From NCBI GenBank assembly GCA_009887095.1, contig QXYC01000022.1:1-43905 (forward strand): 43,905 nucleotides of DNA. Direction: 5' to 3'. This DNA is from Candidatus Poseidoniales archaeon. GTDB lineage: Archaea; Thermoplasmatota; Poseidoniia; Poseidoniales; Poseidoniaceae. The number at the start of each line of letters is the position of its first letter. Position 1 is the stretch's first letter. This document shows positions 31,590 to 39,254 of the stretch, in pieces. A program made the position numbers and the translations under genes. The notes below the pieces were generated by a model, which searched no databases, had not been told where the DNA came from, and saw only the letters and a program-made list of their open reading frames with translations.

Positions 31590-33080
31590 ATGCGCCGAGG
31601 TGCTTTCGCCATAGCCCTGTTCAGTCTGATGCTGCTTGCCGGCTGCTTTGGGCCCACAACTGCCTCATGGGGTGCAGACAACGGCGGTGTTGAGGTTGAC
31701 TTTGATCGAGCCTCAACCAGCATTACCAGTAACCTTGGTCCAGTTGAACAAAACCTCGACGATTTACAAGCTGTCGGATGTTCACCTGGGGAACAAGAGA
31801 TGGGTACCAACAAAAGCATGCCAGTCAAATTCACTGGCTACCTTGCTGCGAGCCAAATGTACGCCTCGCACGATGCTGCAGTAACAGGCATTGGCGCTGC
31901 TGTTACATCGAGCGTTGCAATTCAATCAATGTCCTTCAACCAAGCCTCTGATATGCTCGAGGGCGAGGGTGCGCGTGTTGATTTGAAAGAGTGGAACGAC
32001 CCACTTAACCCACAAACGGGAGCAGGAACAGTTGATCTCGACGAAATCGACGCTGATGAGGAATCCCGTTGGTACATCCTCGGTTTGATTCCAACCACTG
32101 AATCCGTTCACGATGGCATGCTCTCGTTGGGCGAATGGCATCAGCCAGTCAGCGTTGAAGGCTACTTGGTGGCAAGCAATGCAAGCAATGCATACGGATA
32201 CCATTCCAGTCAGACCGTTGGGGATGACTGCACCGTCCTTATCGGCAATCAAAACCGGGAACAACTCTTCGTCATGGTGACAAGCATCAACCTCGAAGGT
32301 GCAAGCGTTTCCTCCAGTGGAGACGCTGATGACGAGTGGGTGCATGGCGATGTGCCAATCCTCGGGCGTACAGGCTTTGTTTTGATGTTCTTCGTCGTCG
32401 GTATTGGTGGCGCAGTTGCCTCGTTTGTCCTTTCCAAGATGTTCGTCATGAAAGGTGCTCGAGACACGATGAAGACCTTACTTGGCCAAGTTGGAATTGA
32501 CAACATCAAGAAGGTAAAGCAAGACGTCAAGAAAGCCAAATCTTCCGGGATGTCTTCACCGACAACCCGCAAGCAAGAACAGCGGTCGGCTGCCAAAAAA
32601 GACACGCCAGCACCTACGAAAACCTCGAAGAAATCAGGGCTTGCAGGTTTTGACATGGACAGTATCTTGTCAAACGATGACGATGCCGCCCCAATTTCAT
32701 CTTCCAGTGGGAAATCGTCCGTCGTTGTCACCTCTGCTGCACAGGAGATGGAGGAAATGACGCCCTCCTCCCCCACTGTGGCCTCAAGCATCACCTCGAG
32801 CCAACCCTCAGTTTGGGATGCATCGAATCGTTCGAGCAGTGCTCCAACAAGTGTCACTTCAACACAACCAGAGCCAGTTGCCCGTGAGCACTTTTCCAGC
32901 GTGGCACCAACTCGATCTTCGGCACCTGAGCCGAAGCAACCTCCGAAGAAGAAAACCGTTCGAAAGCGAAGGGCAGCTGCAAAACCGGTCGAAGAAGAAA
33001 CACCGGCATACGAGGCGCCAAGTCGAGCGGAAAAGGAAACCTTCCAAGACGAGGAAGATTTCTCGGATTTCTCATTCTGA
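31590..33080 (+). CDS. Lipobox-bearing membrane protein with long low-complexity cytoplasmic tail, unknown
   Basis: The protein is 496 aa. The N-terminus MRRGAFAIALFSLMLLAGC has a lipobox with Cys19, so lipid attachment and an outside start are expected. The ectodomain (about 20-255) is Asn/Ser-rich and not recognised. A TM helix covers about 260-283 (VLMFFVVGIGGAVASFVLSK), followed by about 200 residues of Lys-, Ser-, Pro- and Thr-rich, mostly disordered sequence ending in acidic residues. The tail has Ser/Thr-rich and basic patches (PPKKKTVRKRRAAAK), suitable for partner or nucleic-acid binding. It is convergent with the lipid kinase gene (9-bp overlap). Confidence 0.7.
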   Translation: MRRGAFAIALFSLMLLAGCFGPTTASWGADNGGVEVDFDRASTSITSNLGPVEQNLDDLQAVGCSPGEQEMGTNKSMPVKFTGYLAASQMYASHDAAVTGIGAAVTSSVAIQSMSFNQASDMLEGEGARVDLKEWNDPLNPQTGAGTVDLDEIDADEESRWYILGLIPTTESVHDGMLSLGEWHQPVSVEGYLVASNASNAYGYHSSQTVGDDCTVLIGNQNREQLFVMVTSINLEGASVSSSGDADDEWVHGDVPILGRTGFVLMFFVVGIGGAVASFVLSKMFVMKGARDTMKTLLGQVGIDNIKKVKQDVKKAKSSGMSSPTTRKQEQRSAAKKDTPAPTKTSKKSGLAGFDMDSILSNDDDAAPISSSSGKSSVVVTSAAQEMEEMTPSSPTVASSITSSQPSVWDASNRSSSAPTSVTSTQPEPVAREHFSSVAPTRSSAPEPKQPPKKKTVRKRRAAAKPVEEETPAYEAPSRAEKETFQDEEDFSDFSF

Positions 33081-34136
33081 TGCAGGTAGGCAAATTTCCA
33101 CAGCGTTTGGTAAAACTTCCATTGAGAGTGGGGTTGAGCCGATGTTCTCGCCATCTATGTTGATCGCTGCAGGCGCGGGTGTGTCGATTGAGAGCGTCTT
33201 GAATCGATGATAATCAACGCGAGGATGGAACACATGCCGCCCTTCTTTTTTGAGCATTCCAAACGCCTTGAGAACATCTCGACGGGTCATTTTCTTCAAA
33301 ATTCCAATATCCATGAACCCATCATCAAGGGTCGCCCCGGGTGCTAAAGGAAGCCTTGAGCCACCAGTTTGCGTGTTTTGAATCAGGAAGAGTGTGTAAT
33401 CGTCCTCCATCGTAACGCCATCAAGGGTTAATGTAGCGTGCCTTCTGTTGTTGGCCATGATTGCCATCAGGATTCCTACATCATACCTTACAGGGCCCAT
33501 CCAGCGCATCTTCTCAGCCTTGATTGTTGAATCGACGCCGAGACCCCACGTGACGAGGTTGTGACTGAAACGAACCGTTGTACCGTTTTCAGAACCAGGA
33601 AGCCCGTTCACCATCTCCACTCTTGCCAAGTCAATGGAATGGCGAGCACCGCTGACAATTGCATCGACGGCTTGCTCAACCGATGACAGCCCGAGGTCAT
33701 GCGCCATCGAATTTCCAGTTCCTGCGGGAATCAATGCGAATAATTCCTTTTTGCCGGATTCAGCCCTCATTCTTCCTGTGATGACTTCTGAAAGACTTCC
33801 ATCGCCACCAACAACCGCAACGAGGTCATTGGCTTTGAGTTCGAGACCTTGCGCGATCTCCATCAAATGGCCTGAATAAGCTGAGTGGTATGCTTCCACT
33901 GTTTTTCCAGCGGCTTCCAAAAGGGCTTTCGCTTGCTCCCCAATTTTTCGCCCACTTCTGGACCCAGCGTAAGGATTAACCAAAAGATGGATTCGCTTTG
34001 TAACCTTCACCTTTTTTGGCTTGGCTTTGAAAAGTTGTGCAAAAACCGGCTTGTGAGCGCCTTTTTTCATTTTTGTAGACGGATCGGCCTCAAATTCAAG
34101 AGGGGTAGGTCCAGCCGTCACATCATTGGTTGACAT
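33072..34136 (-). CDS. Diacylglycerol/sphingosine kinase-like (DAGK_cat) lipid kinase
   Basis: From ATG 34136 the protein is 354 aa; the open frame reaches 34223 but the extra 29 residues look non-coding. HLLVNPYAGSRSGRK (nucleotide loop), DLVAVVGGDGSLSEVITG (the GGDG motif) and ALIPAGTGNSMAHDLGL are the standard DAGK_cat signatures, and LDDGFMDIGI with the later INIDGENIGSTPL belongs to the C-terminal beta domain. Such enzymes phosphorylate diacylglycerol, sphingosine or other isoprenoid/ether lipids; in archaea the substrate is probably an archaeal lipid or long-chain diol. There is a basic N-terminal stretch and no TM segment. Confidence 0.88.
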   Translation of the reverse strand: MSTNDVTAGPTPLEFEADPSTKMKKGAHKPVFAQLFKAKPKKVKVTKRIHLLVNPYAGSRSGRKIGEQAKALLEAAGKTVEAYHSAYSGHLMEIAQGLELKANDLVAVVGGDGSLSEVITGRMRAESGKKELFALIPAGTGNSMAHDLGLSSVEQAVDAIVSGARHSIDLARVEMVNGLPGSENGTTVRFSHNLVTWGLGVDSTIKAEKMRWMGPVRYDVGILMAIMANNRRHATLTLDGVTMEDDYTLFLIQNTQTGGSRLPLAPGATLDDGFMDIGILKKMTRRDVLKAFGMLKKEGRHVFHPRVDYHRFKTLSIDTPAPAAINIDGENIGSTPLSMEVLPNAVEICLPASE

Positions 34137-34226
34137 AGTCTGAAGAGAGCAGTCAGTGGTTTGAAACCTTCTCTTTCCAAAACCAATTATCGCATAAATC
34201 ACTACGGGTGAAAACTCATTCATTGT

Positions 34227-34234
34227 GCATATAT
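34227..34234 (+). promoter_or_regulatory. TATA-like GCATATAT upstream of ribD
   Basis: GCATATAT lies about 113 nt before ATG 34347 in the divergent gap between the lipid kinase and ribD. The predicted start site would be near 34257. No BRE stands out, so this is a weak promoter call. I saw no FMN-riboswitch core in the 90-nt leader. Confidence 0.3.
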
Positions 34235-34346
34235 CATCATGATGTCATACAATGGATGGGATTGAAGGGCTTCAGTACCCCGATTGAGAGGATCACTGTT
34301 GAGGTGAAATGCAAGATGTCTTGAACCCAACCGAAGTGGGAGGGCC

Positions 34347-35366
34347 ATGGCGAGTCCATGGACAGCAGCTGAAGAGGGCTTCATGCGAAGGGCCCTCGAT
34401 GTCGCTGAACGGGGCCGTGGCCGGGTCAGTCCAAACCCCTTGGTTGGCTGTGTCTTGGTTAAGCAAGGCCAAGTTATTGCAGAAGGTTGGCACGATCATT
34501 TAGGCGGGCTTCATGCCGAACAAATGGCCATCCACGATGCTGAGAAGAACGGGTTTTCCCCAAACGGAGCCACAGCTTTTGTCACCCTCGAGCCTTGCAA
34601 CCATTTTGGCAGAACGCCTCCGTGCACTGAGGCATTGATGTGGGCAGGGGTAAAGGAGGTCATCGTGGCTCATCCCGATCCAAATCCAACTGTCAGGGGC
34701 TCTGGCTTCGAAGTGCTTGAAACAGCAGGTATTGAGGTTCGATACGGTCTTTTGCAAAAAGAAGCAGGCTCGCAGATGCGCCCGTTCATGCACTGGTGCA
34801 CCCACAGAAGGCCAATGGTGACGGTGAAAATGGCGGTCGATTGCAATGGTTCGGTCGACGACCGCTCGGCTCAAGCACAACGCTTCACCTCCGAAGCATG
34901 CCTCGACTGCGTGCATCAACTGCGCAAGGAATGCGACGCCATCCTTGTCGGAGCAGAAACCGTCGAAAGGGACAATCCAACCCTCACAATTCGTCGAGTG
35001 GAAACAGATCGCCAACCGCTTCGGGTCGTGATTGATCCAAACAACCGGATTAATCCCAGCGCCGCCTTGCTTCAGGATGGACTGGAAACACTCCACATGA
35101 CATCGAACTTCAGAGGACTCGAGGCGCTTCTGAATCAACTTGGTGACCGTGAAATTCAGCGACTTCTTGTCGAAGGAGGGCCAACAACGGTCCAACAGTT
35201 CCTACAGGCAGGTCTTGTCGATGAGTTCTTCCTCGTCGAAAGCAGCGTTGAACACGTCGAACCAGTGCCTTCGAAGATTGATGATTCGATGCTCAAACAA
35301 GCAGGTCTTGTCCGTGGCTCCAATGAGCAGTGGGGCGATGAAACGGTTCAATACTGGTCCCGCTGA
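34347..35366 (+). CDS. ribD: Bifunctional riboflavin biosynthesis protein RibD (deaminase/reductase)
   Basis: The protein is 339 aa from ATG 34347 with GGGAGGG just upstream. Residues 1-140 are a cytidine-deaminase-type Zn domain: LHAEQMAI (His56, Glu58) and PCNHFGRTPPC (Cys84, Cys93). Residues 145-339 are the reductase: PMVTVKMAVDCNGS, ILVGAETVERDNPTLT, and RLLVEGGPTTVQQFL. It deaminates and then reduces 2,5-diamino-6-ribosylamino-pyrimidinone phosphate. Many archaea use a separate reductase (ArfC/RibD-C) in a different reaction order, so a fused bacterial-type enzyme is noteworthy. No other riboflavin gene is close by. Confidence 0.92.
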   Translation: MASPWTAAEEGFMRRALDVAERGRGRVSPNPLVGCVLVKQGQVIAEGWHDHLGGLHAEQMAIHDAEKNGFSPNGATAFVTLEPCNHFGRTPPCTEALMWAGVKEVIVAHPDPNPTVRGSGFEVLETAGIEVRYGLLQKEAGSQMRPFMHWCTHRRPMVTVKMAVDCNGSVDDRSAQAQRFTSEACLDCVHQLRKECDAILVGAETVERDNPTLTIRRVETDRQPLRVVIDPNNRINPSAALLQDGLETLHMTSNFRGLEALLNQLGDREIQRLLVEGGPTTVQQFLQAGLVDEFFLVESSVEHVEPVPSKIDDSMLKQAGLVRGSNEQWGDETVQYWSR

Positions 35367-35400
35367 ATGGCCAATACGCTCCGCAGATTACACAGGGTGC

Positions 35401-35477
35401 TGGTGGGCGATGCAGGATTCGAACCCGCGTCGTCGGGTTCGAAGCCCGACAGGATATCCAGGCTACCCTAATCGCCC
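35401..35477 (-). tRNA. tRNA-Arg (anticodon TCG), CCA encoded
   Basis: On the minus strand GGGCGAT (from 35477) pairs with ATCGCCC (down to 35405), with discriminator A at 35404 and CCA at 35403-35401. The D arm is GGGT...ATCC, the anticodon arm TCGGG-CTTCGAA-CCCGA with anticodon TCG, variable CGACG, and the T arm GCGGG-TTCGAAT-CCTGC. There is no intron. Confidence 0.93.
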
Positions 35478-35533
35478 GTATTCCAAGCGAGATGGCCACC
35501 CTTCTTGAATAAGGCGGGTCGTTTCCAACGAAC

Positions 35534-35938
35534 ATGGCCCGCTCACTTCCGTGCATTCCAACGGGATGTTCAGCGTGTTGTAGGGAGACGACGATGCCGC
35601 TCACGAAGGCTGAAGCATCCCTCTTGTCCCGCCGCACCGGCATTGATGTCGATTCGTTCACATGGAAAAATAACGGTGTCCTTACATTGCTGAACGATGA
35701 AACAACCCGAGCGTGCGTGTTCTTGTTGACCTCATCAGCCGATGTCAACGCCGAAGGCATGTGTTCAGTCTACGAGGTGCGACCACGAGGCTGCCGCACA
35801 TACCCCAATGTGCTCAACGATCAGGATGAAGCTATTCTCGATGAAGGATGCCCTCACCGCTCTCAATTTCCCAATCCATCTGAAGAAGATGCGATCACGC
35901 TGCTCAATCTTGAGGAGCAATTGTTGCGTGAAGTATGA
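35534..35938 (+). CDS. YkgJ-like cysteine-cluster (Zn/Fe-chelating) protein
   Basis: The protein is 134 aa from ATG 35534. CIPTGCSACCRE near the start, CSVYEVRPRGCRTYP in the middle and EGCPHRSQF near the end match the CxxxCxxCC/C-x-I/V-Y-x-x-R-P-x-x-C-R-x-Y/F-P pattern of the YkgJ/DUF2157-type cysteine-cluster family. These probably bind Zn or Fe, but their cellular role is unsettled. The last 35 bp overlap the end of the convergent trmG10 gene. Confidence 0.82.
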   Translation: MARSLPCIPTGCSACCRETTMPLTKAEASLLSRRTGIDVDSFTWKNNGVLTLLNDETTRACVFLLTSSADVNAEGMCSVYEVRPRGCRTYPNVLNDQDEAILDEGCPHRSQFPNPSEEDAITLLNLEEQLLREV

Positions 35939-37061
35939 GCCGGCTTAGGCTCGCATGCACATGTTCCACCCATCGGTTTTGAACTGACCAGTGTGCGTTA
36001 CGAAGGGCATGTTCAATCTCCTGCCAATCGCCATGTAGCAAGTTGATGTCCGCTCGGCTTGGAATCGGCTCGTCTGGATGTTCACCCATCGGATGAATGG
36101 GGAGAATCAACACCAATCCAGCGTCAGTGTTCGCGACTTCCTGAGCGCTGGCGAGCACGCTTTCCAGCAATGCCATCGGTTCGATGGAGCCTTGGGAGTT
36201 GCGACCATACGGTGGGTCGAGAACAAACCCGCAGATGGGTGCGCCAAGTTCGCCAAGGGCCTCGGTCAGTTTTGTGGCATCACCAGTAAGAACCATTGCA
36301 CTGTGTTCAGTTTTCCCTTCTGCGTTCAACGCCCACTCTAAGTTCTCAATGGTTCCTTCCACCATCATTGGGTCGAGGTCAAGCCCAACTGCGATCCGGT
36401 TTGATAGCGCCGCCTCAATGAGGAATCCACCCGTTCCAGTCATCACATCGATGGTGGCGCCCTTGCCAACAGGTCCTGATGCAAGGTTCACGGCAAGGCG
36501 TGCCAGCCGTGGGTCAAGGCTCACTGGTTTGAAGAAAGGGCGTTCAGCGGCCTTTCTGGAAGACACACCATCGGATTCATCGCCAAAGCCAAGCATCCAA
36601 CCACAGGCAATGGTGTTTGAACTTGCATCGATCACCACGCCAAAGCGGTGTTGAGGATGTTCGAGATCAATCGCATAACCCATGTCATGCAAACGCCCTC
36701 CTATGCGCTGTGCAAGGCGACTTGGACCAACGCCTTCGATGCGCCCTTCATGGCGCCAAGCACGCACCGCCACCGTCCCATCACGTGGGTGGTTGTTGAG
36801 GTGTTCAAGAATGACTGGCATGAAGCGGTCGATGGTTGCCTCGCCCTCACAGGGCCACACAATGGCGTGGCATAGGATTGCTTGGCAGCCGCTTGAAACC
36901 GCCACAGCTTCTGCCAAAGCCATCTCTTCGCTCTCGCCAGCCAATGCCAGCAACCGTCGCCCCTCGAGTCGAGTGACGTTCATCTCTGGTAACAAGGCAG
37001 CAATTTCTGCCCGCGCAAGCGCAGGATGCCACCCGCGCAAGCATGCAATGTGCCTCACCAT
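35904..37061 (-). CDS. trmG10: tRNA guanosine-10 N2-methyltransferase (Trm11/TrmG10, THUMP type)
   Basis: The protein is 385 aa with an ATG at 37061. Residues 1-165 form an N-terminal region consistent with THUMP and its preface. FFKPVSLDPRLARLAVNLA starts the methylase, IDVMTGTGGFLIEAAL is the SAM motif I, and FVLDPPYGRNS near residue 280 is the catalytic DPPY. TrmG10/Trm11 makes m2G or m2,2G at position 10 of tRNA. The gene is divergent from fen1 (75 bp between starts) and overlaps the YkgJ-like gene at the 3' end. Confidence 0.88.
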   Translation of the reverse strand: MVRHIACLRGWHPALARAEIAALLPEMNVTRLEGRRLLALAGESEEMALAEAVAVSSGCQAILCHAIVWPCEGEATIDRFMPVILEHLNNHPRDGTVAVRAWRHEGRIEGVGPSRLAQRIGGRLHDMGYAIDLEHPQHRFGVVIDASSNTIACGWMLGFGDESDGVSSRKAAERPFFKPVSLDPRLARLAVNLASGPVGKGATIDVMTGTGGFLIEAALSNRIAVGLDLDPMMVEGTIENLEWALNAEGKTEHSAMVLTGDATKLTEALGELGAPICGFVLDPPYGRNSQGSIEPMALLESVLASAQEVANTDAGLVLILPIHPMGEHPDEPIPSRADINLLHGDWQEIEHALRNAHWSVQNRWVEHVHASLSRLILHATIAPQD

Positions 37062-37136
37062 GTCAAGCGCTTGCCCCCCAACTTCTTGACGGGTTCGGAT
37101 GCCAACAACAACATACCCTCACCCGTTGAGAAATCC

Positions 37137-38165
37137 ATGGGCTGCAACCTTCGAGACATCACCTCCCCGGAGACCATCGATTTGAACAGCCTCGCTGGCA
37201 AGCGGGTTGGTGTTGATGCCTTCCTTACGGCGTTCCAATTTTTGACAACGATGCGAGACCGCTCGCCACAAGGCGATGGTGGACCTCTGCGTGCAGAAAA
37301 TGGAAAAGTCGTCTCGCATCTCATGGGGTTCCTCAATCGAACCACGACCTTGCTTGCAGCAGGCATCAAACCGGTGTACGTGTTCGATGGAACAGCACCA
37401 GAACTCAAAGCAGAAGAAATCGCTCAACGCCGTGCACGCCGTGTTGAAGCGGAACGCATTCACAAAGAAGCACTCGCAGCAGGCGACTTCCCCCTCGCCC
37501 AGAAGATGGCGCAGCGGATCATGCATTATTCGCCTGAGATGGTTGCGGAGACCAAGCAACTTCTCGACCTTCTTGGCGTTCCTTGGGTTGACGCCAAAGC
37601 AGAAGGTGAAGGCCAAGCTGCTGTGATGGCTGCGAAAGGACAACTCGATGTGGTGGCGACCCAGGATTGGGATGCGCTGTTGTACGGAACGCCTTTGCTC
37701 GTTCGTAATTTGATGAGCCACGGTTCCAAGCAACATGGTCGTGTGGTCCAAGCACAGAAGATCATCTTGGACGAGGTGCTTTCAGAGAACGAACTCACCC
37801 GTGCTCAACTGATCGACCTTGCAATTATGATTGGAACTGACTTCCACCCGGGAATTCGTGGCATTGGTCCAAAGACTGGGATGAAACTCATCAAGGCCCA
37901 TGGAACGATTGAGGCCGTTTGTGAGGCGAAGGACAAGGAGGTCCCAGAACGTCTGGATGAAATCCGTGCTATCTTCCACGATCACCCTGCAAACGAAGTG
38001 GCAGACGCCGACCTTGAACCTGGTCAGGTTGACACAAAGGGCCTGATTCAATTTTTACAAGTTGAGCGTCAGTTCAGCCAGCGCCGAATGGACAACGCCT
38101 TCGACAAATTACGTGAAGTAGGCCTCATTCGCGAAGGCGGTCAAACATCGTTGTTTTCCTTTTGA
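37137..38165 (+). CDS. fen: Flap endonuclease 1
   Basis: The protein is 342 aa, starting at ATG 37137 (MGCNLRDI), the usual FEN1 position for the N-terminal Met-Gly; a longer frame upstream is not coding. GKRVGVDAFLTAFQF (metal Asp), KPVYVFDGTAPELKAEEI, WVDAKAEGEGQAAVMAAKG (Glu pair), VVATQDWDALLYG (Asp pair) and LIDLAIMIGTDFHPGIRGIGPKTGMKLI (Asp and H2TH) are all as in archaeal FEN1. The C-terminal QTSLFSF is a PCNA-binding PIP box. It removes 5' flaps in Okazaki fragment processing and base excision repair. Its last 25 bp overlap the convergent CoA-transferase gene. Confidence 0.95.
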   Translation: MGCNLRDITSPETIDLNSLAGKRVGVDAFLTAFQFLTTMRDRSPQGDGGPLRAENGKVVSHLMGFLNRTTTLLAAGIKPVYVFDGTAPELKAEEIAQRRARRVEAERIHKEALAAGDFPLAQKMAQRIMHYSPEMVAETKQLLDLLGVPWVDAKAEGEGQAAVMAAKGQLDVVATQDWDALLYGTPLLVRNLMSHGSKQHGRVVQAQKIILDEVLSENELTRAQLIDLAIMIGTDFHPGIRGIGPKTGMKLIKAHGTIEAVCEAKDKEVPERLDEIRAIFHDHPANEVADADLEPGQVDTKGLIQFLQVERQFSQRRMDNAFDKLREVGLIREGGQTSLFSF

Positions 38166-39202
38166 GGGGTCATGAATCGCAACGGACTGGCGAGCACATC
38201 CACGCCCTTGTGTTGGGTGACGGCCCCACGGGCCACGCTTTGAGGATCAGCCAGCGCTTCTAAGACGGTGTTCACAGGAGCGCACGGCACGCCATGAAGC
38301 ATGGTTTCCAGTTCCCCTCGCCCGTGTTGGGCGATGGCGGCAGCGACACAGGTTTCCACCGCTTCTCGGTTCAGTACCCTTCCCTTGTTCGTGGCCCATT
38401 GTTCCAAGCCAGCAGCCCCCTCGAGGCCAAGGCGTTCGACCACGGTCGACCATTGAGCATCGGAACCAACGCCAAGAACGAACCATCCATCGTTCGCTTC
38501 AAACGCCTTGTATGGGACAAGGTTCGGGTGCGCTGAACCCATGGCGACAGGATTTTTCCCGCTCGCCATGGCGTTGTGTGCTTGATTGACAAGTGCAGCA
38601 AGGGCGCAATCCCACAGCGAGATATCGATGTGCGTAGCCTTCCCAGTCCGTTCTTTTTTGAACAGTGCAGCAAGGATCGCGTTTGCTGCGTTGAGTCCTG
38701 TGATGACATCAATCCAAGCAACCCCGACTTTTACCGGCGCAGCATGTGCCTCGCCAGTGATGCTCATGATGCCGGAACGGGCCTGAAGGGCCACATCGTA
38801 TCCTGGCTCGTCGCGGCGCGGGCCGGTTGCACCATAGGCCGAAATCGAACAAACAATCACATCAGAAGGCATTGGTCCAAGCAGTCGTTCCAGTGTTCCA
38901 GGCTTGAAATTCTCAACCACCACGTCGGCCTCGGCGATCATCGCCCTGACCGAATCAGCGTCGTGTTTCAGGTCAAAGGTAGCAATGGTCTTGTTTCGAT
39001 TGCAAGAAAGGAAGTAGGCAGCGACTTCTTTTCCATCAAAGCCCTTGGTGAAAGGAGGGCCCCAACCGCGCGTGTCATCGCCCCACGGTGCTTCGATTTT
39101 CGTCACCTCTGCACCTAAGTCTGCAAGCATTTGAGTTGCGTATGGGCCGGCAAGAATTCTCGACACATCGACGACTTTGACTCCCTCTAGAATTCCGCCC
39201 AT
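38141..39202 (-). CDS. CaiB/BaiF-type (family III) CoA transferase, C-terminally shortened
   Basis: From ATG 39202 the protein is 353 aa (a longer frame to 39577 overlaps the divergent gene and is rejected). LEGVKVVDVSRILAGPYATQ, ADLGAEVTKIEAPWGDDTRG, SCNRNKTIATFDLKH, ADVVVENFKPGTLERLL and ISAYGATGPRRDEPGYD are family signatures. The catalytic Asp is in DISLWDCALAAL. The C-terminus ends at SPLRFMTPQKENNDV, whereas most members continue for about 35 residues with an L-G-E-H-T motif. It would move CoA between carboxylic acids; the substrates are unknown. Codon 1 lies 52 bp from the divergent membrane-protein gene. Confidence 0.88.
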   Translation of the reverse strand: MGGILEGVKVVDVSRILAGPYATQMLADLGAEVTKIEAPWGDDTRGWGPPFTKGFDGKEVAAYFLSCNRNKTIATFDLKHDADSVRAMIAEADVVVENFKPGTLERLLGPMPSDVIVCSISAYGATGPRRDEPGYDVALQARSGIMSITGEAHAAPVKVGVAWIDVITGLNAANAILAALFKKERTGKATHIDISLWDCALAALVNQAHNAMASGKNPVAMGSAHPNLVPYKAFEANDGWFVLGVGSDAQWSTVVERLGLEGAAGLEQWATNKGRVLNREAVETCVAAAIAQHGRGELETMLHGVPCAPVNTVLEALADPQSVARGAVTQHKGVDVLASPLRFMTPQKENNDV

Positions 39203-39254
39203 GCAGGTGCGAAGTGTCCGAAAGGGTTGAACCTCACCCCCCGAACCACCCCTC

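Noticed and set aside
34260-34346. FMN riboswitch ahead of ribD
   Set aside because: The conserved FMN-aptamer core is not present in the 90-nt leader, and FMN riboswitches are typical of bacteria.
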